DNA of 64,000 bases from Synanceia verrucosa (lineage: Eukaryota > Chordata > Actinopteri > Perciformes > Synanceiidae), in assembly GCA_029721515.1 (NCBI GenBank), contig JAQQSB010001372.1, forward strand, positions 32,254-96,253. Direction: 5' to 3'. Positions 33,514 to 43,731 of this stretch are shown here, piece after piece. The position numbers and the translations under genes were made by a program. The notes beneath the pieces are model-generated. The model worked only from the letters and a program-made list of their open reading frames with translations, was not told the origin of the DNA and did no database searches. Each line of letters starts with the position of its first letter. The first letter of the stretch is position 1.

Positions 33514-33578
33514 CTGGAGATTGATGACAATAATGTCGCTCCTCTCACATGCTGAACTTGATCTAATTCCTCTGTATA
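33514..33578 (-). pseudogene. tRNA-Ala (AGC) relic
   Basis: Degenerate counterpart of the tRNA at 38808-38880. CACATGCTGAAC stands where GCATGCTAAGC is expected, and the flanking TAATTCCTCTGTAT matches the flank of that gene. Confidence 0.45.
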
Positions 33579-33697
33579 AAGAATTATCATGTAGCTCCTC
33601 CTAGCTTCTCTCATCTCATGCTCCACTTTCACAGACTATATAAGTCCATGTAAACACGACTGGAAGGTGTCCTGGATTGTGAGTCAGCAGAGAATGT

Positions 33698-33775
33698 TGT
33701 TGAGGCTGAGTAGTTCAGACAATGACCTGCAAATCCATAGTTCTGCAAGCAAGGGTTCAGATCCTAGCATACATT
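33698..33775 (+). pseudogene. tRNA-Ser (GCT type) relic
   Basis: GAGGCTGAGTAGTTCAGAC, the anticodon arm GACCTGCAAATCC and a T arm AGGGTTCAGATCCTAGC follow the plan of tRNA-Ser(GCT), but the D arm is deleted and the loop is altered. A second partial anticodon arm lies at 33790-33825. Confidence 0.5.
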
Positions 33776-33909
33776 AGTTCATCATTGATCATGGACTGCA
33801 AATCTATTGTGCTCTGTACAGGTGGGGTCATTGTTGTTGCATTAATGTTCGCATCAGTCTGCTGAGTTTACGTTATTAAGGTTTACGTGGAGGTGGTTTA
33901 TTTCTTGTA

Positions 33910-33980
33910 GGTTTCATAGTGTAGTGGTTATCACGTCTGCTTTACATGCAGAAGATCCTGGTTCAAACCCCAGTTGAACT
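33910..33980 (+). tRNA. tRNA-Val (TAC)
   Basis: GGTTTCATAGTGTAGTGG, anticodon arm TCTGC-TTTACAT-GCAGA with anticodon TAC, and T arm with GGTTCAAACCCC. The acceptor has one mismatch. A plausible but slightly diverged gene. Confidence 0.75.
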
Positions 33981-34384
33981 GCAGCTTTCCTTCAGTGGTG
34001 TACAGCACCAAACATATGAAAGGTCTGTGTGGACCTGTAGCTGGAGATGTGTCAGATCCTCCTCCTGTGCACTGCTGGGGTTCCCTTGAGCAAAGCAGCA
34101 AACCCTCAACTCCTCTGGGGTTCTTACATGGCAACCTCTCCCTCTGACATGTCTCCATTCATGCATGTGTGTTGGTTATATATAAGTTGTGTTTTTTTAG
34201 ACCTCTGTGTGCAGTTTGTTTAAAAAAAAAAACAAGTGACACTACTTTCTTTATCGTAGTTCATCTTCTATCTTAATTGTAATGTCACTGTAAAACCACA
34301 GAATTTTCTGATGACCTCATGCTGATCCATATGCAATGACAAATTCCATAATTACAATAGAACACATCAAATCAAATCTCTGTG

Positions 34385-34447
34385 AGGGCAGAGAGAGAAC
34401 ATTTACTGTGGAGCAGAAGGTCTCAGGTTCAATCTCCACCTGTGGCA
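34385..34447 (+). pseudogene. tRNA-like fragment with B-box
   Basis: TGTGGAGCAGAAGGTC and AGGTTCAATCTCC occur here and, in a diverged copy, at 39495-39558 (plus). The anticodon arm and acceptor cannot be paired convincingly, so the type is unknown. Confidence 0.35.
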
Positions 34448-34779
34448 TGAATCTGCATCGAAGGGACTGAAGGTTTCTGTATTTTAACTCAATGCAGACT
34501 CTGTCCCAATTCCCATCTGATGTTCACAATCATTCCACATTCAGCTGCTGAACATATTATGAAGGATCATGACCTTGAGAAACGCTGACCTTCACTGCAT
34601 ACCATTTACTTAGATCCTACATACAGTACACAGGGCCCAAGCATCAGATGCTTTAGTTATCCAACAGCTGACTAGTTCAATATTTCTTGGAATCTGCATC
34701 AAAGATCACAAGTTCAGCAATCTGTACCATGTGAAAGTAATGTCACCTCCATAGTTTCTAGGTGATACTGCATGAAAGG

Positions 34780-34852
34780 GGCTCTGCGGTGCAATGATTA
34801 GTGAGCCTGACTCCAGATCAGAAGGTTGTGTGTTCATATCACATCAGAGTCA
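34780..34852 (+). tRNA. tRNA-Trp (CCA), T-loop altered
   Basis: GGCTCTG pairs fully with CAGAGTC (one G-T). The anticodon arm TCTGA-type CCTGACTCCAGATCAG gives CCA. The T loop reads TTCATAT, changing the conserved A58, so it may be inactive. Confidence 0.72.
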
Positions 34853-35095
34853 TTATTTCTGCTGAAATTATATCTGGATCAATATAGTATCTATTTAATA
34901 ACAGTGTAAATACACATAATGCTGTACATTTTACAATGTACAAAGATTATTCATACTTAAAAACAAACACTTAAAAACAAATAAAACTACCCATTCAGAA
35001 GTGTATTCTAGTTCTTCTCCATGACTGCAGGAGGGAAGCAGCTGTGTTGTTCAAATGGCACAGTGAGTGCCAACAGAGCCTGTCCTTTAAAGTGA

Positions 35096-35167
35096 ATATA
35101 AGAAGTGTTAAAGACAACAGCGTCTCATACATGCAAAGCACAGGCTCTACCACTGAGCTACATCCCC
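35096..35167 (-). pseudogene. tRNA-Ala (TGC), 3' half decayed
   Basis: The minus strand begins GGGGATGTAGCTCAGTGG, and GCTTTGCATGTATGAG gives anticodon TGC. From the variable loop on, the T arm and acceptor are unrecognisable. Confidence 0.75.
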
Positions 35168-35288
35168 TGTGATGCTTCAGTAAACCACCATACTACCGAT
35201 CACTGTTGAAATGTAGGCCATACACGACTCTCCTGCTTACTTTCAGACAAAATAAAAGCAACACTATACTATCACTGAAGAAAAGGAC

Positions 35289-35360
35289 TGTGATTGCTGG
35301 GAATCAAACTCAGGTCAAGTGCATGGAAGGCAGCTATGCTCACCACTATACCACCATCAT
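35289..35360 (-). pseudogene. tRNA-Gly (TCC) relic
   Basis: ATGGTGGTATAGTGGTGAGC and GCTGCCTTCCATGCA (anticodon TCC) on the minus strand. The anticodon stem has a mismatch and the T loop is TTTGATT. With the Ala relic at 35096 it forms the inverse of 20379-20610. Confidence 0.7.
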
Positions 35361-35580
35361 GGGTCGAAAAGACAGTTTCCACAAAGTCTGCAATTTATCT
35401 GTACATCGAGACCAAAAAAAACACTAATTACAAGTACTGGGTACAAATACTAGGTGCACAGTTTCTAGATGGTTAGATTTCTGGCTTACGTCCACTGGAT
35501 AACATTCCAATTGTCTTTTTTTCTGATATGACTTGAAGGATGCTGTAGTCTCTGGTAAATTCAAGAGTGCATGTGCAAAT

Positions 35581-35662
35581 ATGCACATGGCTGAGTGGTT
35601 AAGGTGACGGACTGAAAATCCATTGGGGTCTCCCTGCACAGGTTTGAATTCTGCCCACAACG
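35581..35662 (+). pseudogene. tRNA-Ser-bodied locus with GAA anticodon
   Basis: An 82-nt layout with a long variable arm (TTGGGGTCTCCCTGCAC) as in tRNA-Ser, but the anticodon loop is CTGAAAA, giving GAA, a Phe anticodon. The acceptor stem does not pair and the T loop is TTTGAAT. A decayed member of the Gly-Ser array. Confidence 0.65.
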
Positions 35663-35986
35663 GTAGAGTTTATTGTATTATGGGATATATTCACTACCCA
35701 GGTAGACTGGCTCTCCTGTCTCTTCTTGGGTGCAGGTAACCATTACTAGTCTTAGTGTGCTGAATTTTGGCTGTGATTTCACCGTATGAGGCCTGAAAGT
35801 TTGTGGCGCTGCATTCAGGCGTGTAGGAGGCAGTGTGGCAACAATACTGTGTAGCTCTTTGCGCATCTCCTGCTGTAGTTAACATCTCTGACTGGACGGT
35901 GGTTTTCTGATGGAGCTGCCACAGATTGCGCCAGTGCCTCTCACTCTTCCCTTTCCAAAAGTGGCAATTTTTTTTCATGCTTATGA

Positions 35987-36058
35987 GCGATTGTGGGATA
36001 GTGGTGAGCATAGCTGCCTTCCAAGCAGTTGACCTGGGTTCGATTCCCAGCCATCCCA
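35987..36058 (+). tRNA. tRNA-Gly (TCC)
   Basis: GTGGTGAGCATAGCTGCC, anticodon loop CTTCCAA (TCC) and a perfect T arm CTGGGTTCGATTCCCAG. The acceptor stem has two mismatches. First member of a Gly-Ser pair with the tRNA at 36179. Confidence 0.8.
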
Positions 36059-36178
36059 GGGGCTTTAGTCTTTGGGAAATTCGGTAGTGTACGTGAAAAT
36101 ACCTTTTCTTACTTACATCCACTGGATAAGGTTCAAATTATCTTTATTTTTTGCAATATGGTGGCAAGGACACAGTCG

Positions 36179-36260
36179 GTTGTCGTGGCCGAGTGGTAAA
36201 GGCGATGGACTAGAAATCCATTGGGGTCTCACCACTCAGGTTGGAATCCTGATGACGACG
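36179..36260 (+). tRNA. tRNA-Ser (AGA), slightly diverged
   Basis: GTTGTCGTGGCCGAGTGG, anticodon arm ATGGA-CTAGAAA-TCCAT (AGA), long variable arm, and an acceptor that pairs apart from G-T wobbles. The T loop is TTGGAAT, an altered B-box. 120 nt downstream of tRNA-Gly. Confidence 0.8.
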
Positions 36261-36332
36261 GTAAAGTTTGTTGAATTGTGGGACATGTTCATTACTCAGG
36301 TAGGCTGGCTCTCCTGTCCCTTCTTAGCTGCA

Positions 36333-36525
36333 GGTGATGGTGAAAGACGTTGTGAGGTTGTCAGACATGTTACACCACAGAATGTGGTAGTCCATGTGGT
36401 CGGCCTTCTCAAGTCAATGACGGTCTCTGTAATGTTGTTGACATTGAGAGATTGGTAAACAAAATATAATGAGGCTTTTCCATTGATGTTTTGGCCACAT
36501 GAAGTCAAACCATGCTGTGTTGACT
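36333..36525. repeat. About 190-bp insertion in Gly-Ser spacer
   Basis: The spacer after tRNA-Ser 36179 matches that after 35662 (GACCATTACTAGTCTTAG-like block) except for this extra segment. Origin unknown. Confidence 0.6.
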
Positions 36526-36781
36526 TGGGTGACCATTACTAGTCTTAGCGTGCTGAATTTTGGCTGTGATTTCACCTTATGTGGCCTAAAGTTTGTAACG
36601 CTGCATTCAGACGTGTAGGAGGCAGAGTGGCAACAATACTGTGTAGCTCTTTGCACATCTCCTGCTGTAGTTTACATGCTCATCTCTGACTGGATGGTAG
36701 TTTTCTGATGAAGGTGCCACAGTTTGCACAGTGCCTCTCACTCCTCCCTTTCCAAAAGTGCCATTTTTTTCTGCCGTATGA

Positions 36782-36851
36782 GCAATGGTGGTATAGTGGT
36801 GAGTGGTGGTATAGTGGTGAGCGTAGCTGGGTTTGATTCCTGGCCATCACA
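36782..36851 (+). pseudogene. tRNA-Gly relic with duplicated D arm and no anticodon arm
   Basis: GGTGGTATAGTGGTGAG occurs twice in a row, then the sequence jumps to GGGTTTGATTCC and the acceptor. The anticodon stem-loop is deleted. Confidence 0.8.
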
Positions 36852-36968
36852 GGGGCTTTAATCTTTGGTCAATTCAATGCACGTGGAAACAGTTTTTTTT
36901 GCATACGCGCACTGGATAACATTCAAATTATCTTTGTTTTTTGCAATATGATGGCAAAGATGGTGTAA

Positions 36969-37050
36969 GTTGTCGTGGCAGAGTGGTTAAGGCGATGGAC
37001 TAGAAATCCAGTGGGGTCTCCAGGTGCAGGTTCAAATCCTGCCGACAATG
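36969..37050 (+). tRNA. tRNA-Ser (AGA)
   Basis: The best-preserved tRNA in the window: 82 nt, acceptor GTTGTCG with CGACAAT (one G-T), D arm GCAGAGTGGTTAAGGC, anticodon loop CTAGAAA (AGA), long variable arm, T arm GCAGGTTCAAATCCTGC, discriminator G. Third Ser position of the Gly-Ser array. Confidence 0.9.
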
Positions 37051-38800
37051 GTAAATTATTTTGACGTAGCATAAATAGTCTTTAGTTCTAACAGTATTCC
37101 TAACAGATATAAACTGTACAGACAGAGAAATAAAATGAGTTTTACTTGTTTCAATAATGTGAGCAAACATGAACATAGAGATGCATTTGGAGCCGACTCA
37201 GAAAAGAGACAAACTTGCCATCGTTAATCAGCATCCACATGAATGCTGTCTGCTTAGATTTAGGATGAAGGGCTTGGTCTGTTCCTCTGCTATGAAAATC
37301 TTTTTCACCAAATGTTAAAAAAGAGTCAACTGGACTTGCTTGAGGTTTGTTGAAGATGTCTCACTTCTCATCCAAGAGGCTTCTTCAGTTCTAACGTCAG
37401 GAGTCGTTACCATTACTGTGGGAGTCGCTGTCCACCCACCCTTATGAAAGCTGTTAAGGTGATCTGCACTCAGGTGTGAATGGATACTGTTGGCTTCTGG
37501 GGATGGAGGTCAATACTGAGATGTAAGTGGCTGATAGATGGTGTCGTAGTCCTCCTCCTCTGTTCAAAGATCTGTGGTGCGTTTCCCAAAAGTTCGTTGC
37601 TAACTTCGTTAGCTACTTCCTACGTTCGAACGATGGATCTACGACGCAACTTCCGATGTTTACAACTAACCGTAGTGTTTCCCAAAAGCTTAGTTGGAAC
37701 AATGCATGGGAAGTTGCATTGGAAAGTTGTGTCGTTCAAACGAATAGCATGGAGCTGTCGTTGAATGTTCGTTCAGGTGACGTCAGGTCCTCTACTTCTT
37801 CTTCTTGGGGCTTGAATTGTCAAGTTTAGGCACCCTGTGATCCATGATCCCCCCTACAGCATGAATGAAGGATGTCATTTTAACTTTCACCTCACAGGCA
37901 ATGTGTCTTCTCTGGCTCCAGGTGACTCTGTAAAACAGTATGAAGGAACAGAGACGGAGACGTGAGTTTCTCTTCAGCTTCCTGAATAAAATGCTTTATT
38001 AAACACATTTCCTCACAATAATTTATTTATTTGCATTTCTATGCTATGTAACAAATGTCTATTTGACATGAATGTAGGCTTTTCTTACCATATAATCCAT
38101 ACTGTCAATACACAAATTCACAATACATACAAATGTCTTTTGGCATCACTTTTCCTTGACGCTTAAAGCTTTACCAATTAGCATTTATTGTTTTAGAAAA
38201 CCTCTCTTAATCAAACCCTACTGGTTAACATTTAATAGCCACTGGAGAAACAACATAGATCACCCAAACAAATGTGTGTGTCTCTCTATCATACACCAAC
38301 TGTACATTAAAATACATCCAACGACTTCACTCAAATCAGGTGGCTTTTCCACATAACACCTAACAGAATACTATAGTGGCATAGTGGGAATACTGTACCG
38401 TAGCTAACCTAACTAACACATGTAAGAACGGAGCCCAATGCTAGTGATGTACCAACCGCTAGCTTGGTAGCATTACGGCCATAGCTGTAACTCAGAACAC
38501 TGTATTTATTCAACTGGCCTGATGGTTTTCTACATTACTGCCTCAGTTCTGTTCTCAAACCAAACATGTTTCGTTCACATATGAAATACAGTCACTTAAA
38601 ATGGTGTTGTGCTTCACAAACCTGTAAAACAGTATGAAGGAACAGAGGCGGAGGCGTGGCGTGAGTTTCTCTTCAGCTTCCTGAATACAAAGTTTACATG
38701 TGAAAACCAGGCGTGGTTACAAAAAAGGTTTCCAACTCTTTGCATAAAAGGGATCTGAACAATGGGACTAGCGCTTCATAGCAGCCAAGATAGAAACTAA
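37051..38800. other. Inter-tRNA spacer with dispersed repeats, no gene
   Basis: Contains a common fish repeat (TCTCATCCAAGAGGCTTCTT, 37365-37400; relatives at 39870-39960), a TTTCCCAAAAG repeat at 37575-37770 shared in the same orientation with 44365-44590, and a 65-bp direct repeat at 37925-37990 and 38622-38690 (GTAAAACAGTATGAAGGAAC). Confidence 0.5.
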
Positions 38801-38807
38801 ACTATTG

Positions 38808-38880
38808 TGGAGAATGTGGACATCTATCCCACTACCTCTCGCATGCTAAGCGAGCACTCTACTATTTGAGTTAATTCCCC
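38808..38880 (-). tRNA. tRNA-Ala (AGC)
   Basis: 73 nt on the minus strand: GGGGAATTAACTCAAATAG, anticodon arm CTCGCTTAGCATGCGAG (AGC), acceptor closing with ATTCTCC and A. The T stem has one G-T pair and the loop is ATAGATG, so activity is uncertain. Confidence 0.75.
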
Positions 38881-38990
38881 TGTATGGAATGCTGCCATGT
38901 AGCTCCATGTAGATCATCTCATCCCATACTTTTCCAGACTCTTGAAGGTCTCCTGGATCAGACGTCTACTGTAATTCATCAGATACAGTA

Positions 38991-39044
38991 GACGAGGTGG
39001 CTGAGATCAGTTATGCTCTGCAAATTCAAATCACATCCTTGTTC
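38991..39044 (+). pseudogene. tRNA-Ser (GCT) relic, internally deleted
   Basis: GACGAGGTGGCTGAG and the 3' part AATTCAAATCACATCCTTG match tRNA-Ser(GCT), but about 28 nt of D and anticodon arms are lost. Together with 38808 it repeats the order seen at 33514-33775. Confidence 0.65.
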
Positions 39045-39174
39045 TAGAAAAGCTTACTTTAGTCTGCAAGTTGACGTGTTGGAGGTGATGAGCTGCCAAA
39101 CATTGTGCTCCACACAAGTTTACATGGTTGACTCCATGCACTGCTAATCTGTTGTCCTGCTGGACTGCTAATTC

Positions 39175-39310
39175 AAGGTTCAAGAGTCTTTATTGTCTTT
39201 ATGCACACAGAACAAAATTTTGGAGAGTCTCTCGGCTTAAAGGCACACATGAATAAAGAAATAAAAATAAAGATATTGAAAAACAGAAATAGAAAATAGA
39301 AAACACCGGT
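39175..39310 (+). repeat. Dispersed fish repeat
   Basis: TTCAAGAGTCTTTATTGTC through GGCTTAAAGGCACACATG. It appears to be the other end of the family seen at 6190-6530 and 24530-24840; inferred from recall of fish repeats. Confidence 0.4.
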
Positions 39311-39659
39311 ACTTTCCTGTATTGAATCTATACATTCTGACTGATGTCACTGATGACCTCATACCAATCTATATGCTAATATTACAGAACACATTATATT
39401 ATGTCATTCTTTTCTATGCTAATGAATTTTTCCACTCTTATAATAGATACGTTATATTATGTCATTCTTTTCTGTGAGAAGAGAGAAGGAAGGAGTGTTT
39501 TACTCCTGAATATCTGCTGTGGAGCCAAAGGTCACAGGTTCAATCCCCACCTGTGGCAAGGATGGAGAAAAGTGTCAGGTAAGGTAAAAGTAAACAGTGA
39601 CATGAAGGCAGAACAAGATATGTCTTCATAAACTAGTGGTGTAAAAGAGATGTGACTAG

Positions 39660-39785
39660 CATAAACAGCCCTGCGATGAGGTGGCGACTTGTCCAGGGTG
39701 TACCCTGCCTTCCGCCCTAACACAGCAGGGAAAGGCTCCAGCCCCAGCGACCCTATAAGGATAAGCGGTAGATAATGGATGGATA
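39660..39785 (+). mobile_element. SINE 3' part
   Basis: GGTGGCGACTTGTCCAGGG, GTGTACCCTGCCTTCCGCCC and the tail GATAAGCGGTAGATAATGGA. The head is missing. Confidence 0.8.
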
Positions 39786-41872
39786 GCCTTAATCTTTAAA
39801 CCAAGAGCACCATCTAGAGGAGTCTAAAAACATCACAAGTGCTTCATGAAGCTTCATTTGCTCATCACTACCATTAAGGTGATCTGCACTCAGGTGTGAA
39901 TGAATGCTGCAGATGAGAGGTGAAACGTCTTCAACCAACCTAAAGCAAGTCCAGTAGACTTAAAAACAGTTGAAACTGGCCAAAATCAGAAAAGGCTTGT
40001 TTTCATTGGTGAAATATCAATGTTTGGAGTGCAGTGACCAGGCCAGTCTCAACCAGGAAGGCAAACTAGGCAATTGCCGAGGACCCACAGCTGAAAGGGG
40101 GCCCCCTGATAACAACTGGTTATGTGTTCAACAGCAGCGACAACTTTGTGGCGCGACAGCACCTCCCTAAATTCAATGACTGAAAAGTGCAATGACACTG
40201 TTATTGAAATCCCCTCGAGGGCCCCTCCCTTATAGTTTGACAGCAGGGCTGCATTTGCTGAAGCCAAGGCCCACAAACAGCAGTTGTAGACATTTTGCAC
40301 ATGACTGTCTCTTTGTGTCAGGAAGTTAATTTGATGTGTGTTTTACACTTTGTGCACTTTTCTGTGTGTGTTGATAGATCAAATTGAAACATTGCTGTTA
40401 GTTTGTTAAAGTTTGTTTTGATTTTGAAACTTCATTAGTGTAGATATCTGTGGCAGAGTGTAGCTTGTTTAAGTGTAGTGTGTAAACTCTGCTTGGCATA
40501 ATGATTATAATAGTAAAAGATATGATTGTTATCATTGTGTGGTAATTCACAGGTAAATTTGCAGTGGAAGTGTGTTGGAAAGAAGTTATTCAGAGTGGTA
40601 GCATGCATTTGTTTACACAGTAATGTACATGTCTCACACGTTACAAAAACAATATACATACTTAAGGTAAAATAAACACAAGTTAAGAAAAAACATGCAC
40701 CCTGAGAACAAATCCTGTCTTAACAATTACTTACAAAACATCAAAGTGGAGACAGTATAAGATAAGGGAGGAGTTAACTGTCTGATCTCTCAATAGATAT
40801 GGGAGAGTTTTCTTCTACTTGAGTAGTAGGCGCTTCTTCTTCTTCTTCTTCTTCTGCTTGGTAAAGCTGTTACAAGCTGCGGTCACATAACAAGTTGTCT
40901 TTTGTGTGAATGCTTTGTTCCAGTTTTTCCATATATGTCAGGGTTTGCTGTGCAGTTTCAGTAATTTGTTTTGTGAGATCCTGTGGATGTGTGAATGGCT
41001 TGTGCTGTGTGTGTGGTGTTTGCAAGCATAAAGCAGAGTCACTTACTGTAATCAAGCTTTACAAAGTCCTTCACCTTCAACAGTTTCACTTTTTGGAAAT
41101 TTACTGGGTGAATAAAATGTCATTTTCTGAAGGTAGTAGGAGAAAGGGGAGTACACACATAAGATTAGACAGTTTATATTACAATGTGTGATATAAAACA
41201 AATGAAGTGTAAACATGTGATAAACTATATTTGTAACTGTTTGTGCACAAACACAATGTTAACAGGAATACACAGGTAAATCTGCACAGTGCTCTTAAAA
41301 GTAAACTATCACAACAGAATATCAGATTATTATAGAAATGTTTCATTGATATACTTTTGAGCCTGTTGTTATCATCAAATACTATGCAGTCTTTGAACAT
41401 TGTACCAAGTGTGGAAGTTCATTAAACCTTACAGCTCACCTGGTCATCAGTTTTCACAGGTGCAAGATTCATACACAGATGTCTTGGTTTATGGGGTGGT
41501 CTTGTTATCACACATATATCTGAACCACAAACACCGATATGCAGACGAGCTGTGAGGGCTCACACATGTGATTGGCTGTGTCAACAGGTGTGCTGTGATT
41601 GGTCCAGCTGGAGCACATGGGAGCCTCCTTTTTGTTTGGTATTTGGTGTTTGTTGTTTGGTTTTGTATGGTTTGTGGTGAAATGATTGGCATCCAAAGTT
41701 TTTGTTGGACGTGTTGAAAGCATTGTAATTATGCACAGTGTACTATAGTGTTTATGATGTGCAGGCTGTGGCTAAATCCTGTGTTTAAGTCACATTTATG
41801 GATTTCCTTAGGTTTAAGAATTACCCCATGGTGAACAAGAAACCCACTTAAAGAGTCAAGCAATCACTCTTA
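39786..41872. other. Gene-free stretch with dispersed repeats
   Basis: 40020-40300 is a fish repeat with GGGCCCCCTGATAAC. 40830-40860 is a short TTC microsatellite. Open frames (for example 40910-41191 and 41508-41723) are short, lack splice context and show no family signature. Confidence 0.45.
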
Positions 41873-42697
41873 TACCGCTTTCACACTGAAATTAGTGTGT
41901 CGACGTGGTATTTTCTAACCCGCTTTGGCACGGCTCGGATCGGCATTTGGGCTCTTTCACAGTGCCAGCTAACGTGGCTCTGACCTCCAGCTGTGAGAGC
42001 TGTGTGCCTGTTTTTCCTCCCTCCCATATGTCATCATGTTGACCACATCATCATTACAGATTACAGAGCACCGGAACACAGAGAGGTAAACAATGGACAA
42101 CACGGACATGAGCGAGTCACGTTAACATTGTTGTTCCATGTTGCAATTTGTCCCTTTTGCAAAGTGTACAAACCCAGTGCAGTACTAATAGATACTGCCA
42201 TGATCAATAAAAAAGGTGTGTCAGATCACTATACAAGCTGTATATATACACGGTCCACGTAATTCACACGGGTTTCCCGATCAGTAGGATTTCCCCAGAA
42301 TGACGTAGGACTAAATCACTATGTGCTCCTATTAAAGATGATGTCGCTACACATTTGATTTGTTTGATTAAATAAAATCTCTGTCCTTCAGAGATCAGTC
42401 TCTGGAGATCAACAGAGACTGATCTTATAAGTGATCACCTCTGCAGCTTCACACTGACAGCCTGACAGGCTGCTCAGTGACTAAAGCAGAACGCGACAGG
42501 CAGATACATCAACATCATCGGGTAAATAGCGAGTCGGCGTGGAGTCGACATGGCTCGACTTTCACACTGTAGCCGATCCGATCCGAGCCGATGAACTCCG
42601 GGTCGATTGCTGAGTCGTTGACCCAGCGTCAAAATGTCGATTCGACCCTTTCACAGTGCACATGGGTTTTTCATGCAGTGTGAAAGGAGCTTTAGAG
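41873..42697 (+). mobile_element. 825-bp DNA element with inverted ends
   Basis: The left end TATACCGCTTTCACACTGA is mirrored by the right end (reverse complement TAAAGCTCCTTTCACACTGC). Inside, CACGGCTCGGATCGGC and CGATCCGATCCGAGCC are further inverted blocks. An 11-bp perfect hairpin lies at 42393-42424. No coding frame, so non-autonomous. Confidence 0.6.
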
Positions 42698-42699
42698 GC

Positions 42700-43320
42700 C
42701 TCAGCAGTTCAGAACGCTGGCTGACTTTTCCCTTGAAGCTTTTATAGAGCTCTGCCTTGCTATACAGTTTCACTTCCTCTCTGGGTGTCCTCTTCAGGTC
42801 AGATGTCATCAGTTCTTCTTCTTCACTGGTTGATATTCAGTGCTGGATGTCCTCTGGACGGTACCTCAGACCTAGAAATGTTAATATATACTTACTAGAG
42901 ACATCACCAACCAAATAAGGAGATAAGACCCCTTCCTGTCCCAGCCCCACATTCCTTTCACTCTGTGTGTTTCCTGTTCTTTGTCAGAGACCATGTGTCC
43001 TCAGGTTGTAATTAAACTAAATCTACCAAGTTATGTGCAATAAAGCATTTAAAATATTAACAGAATGAAAAAAATGATAAAACACATCATAATTAGTAAA
43101 AAGTGCAAGTATATATGATTGCATAACAAGATCACACAAACATTATCCTTCACAGCTCAATAGAGCTTATCTTATCGTGCCTGCATGTGTTCTCCTGTGG
43201 GGGATGGTACAACCTCACAGAGATTCAACTCAAGCCTGCAGCTTTTCAAACTCACTCTATTAATTATACAGCTACAACCTAGCTAAATGTTTATACCATT
43301 TTTATAACAATTCCTTACAT
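42700..43320 (-). mobile_element. Diverged LTR related to the TGTTAGG family
   Basis: Parallels 6985-7860 block by block (AGTTTCACTTCCTCTCTGGG, GATGTCATCAGTTCTTCTTC, AATAAAGCATTT, then AATTCCTTACATAGG at the end) but with many differences. Either an older relative or a different subfamily. Confidence 0.6.
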
Positions 43321-43401
43321 AGGCTATGTAAACTAGCCGCTATGCTATCTTACTCAGCAAAACTAGGAACAAAATATTACAATTAATATGCTGTAGGCAG
43401 G

Positions 43402-43731
43402 GTGGCACGGTGGTGTAGTGGTTAGCACTGTCGCCTCACAGCAAGAAGGTACCGGGTTTGATTCCCGGGCCTTTCTGTGTGGAGTTTGTATGTTCTCCTC
43501 ATGTCTGTGTGGGTTCTCTCTGGTACTCTGACTTCCTCCCACCATCCAAAAACATGCATGGGGATTAGGTTAATTGGCTAATTTAAATTGACCGTAGGTG
43601 TGAATGTGAATGTGAGTGGTTGTCTGTCTCTATGTGTCCTGTGATGAACTGGACACTTGTCCAGGGTGTACCCTGCCTTTCACCCTAAGACTGTCCCTAT
43701 GTGAGGATAAGTGGTAGAAAATGGATGGATT
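43402..43731 (+). mobile_element. tRNA-headed SINE, full length
   Basis: Head GGTGGCACGGTGGTGTAGTG with A-box and GGTTTGATTCCCGG B-box, body, CCAGGGTGTACCCTGCC, and tail GATAAGTGGTAGAAAATGGA. Complete order, so the best copy in the window. Confidence 0.88.

Noticed and set aside
36072..36458. 128-codon frame across the Gly-Ser tRNA spacer
   Set aside because: It reads straight through tRNA-Ser 36179-36260 and the repeated spacer, so it is not a protein gene.
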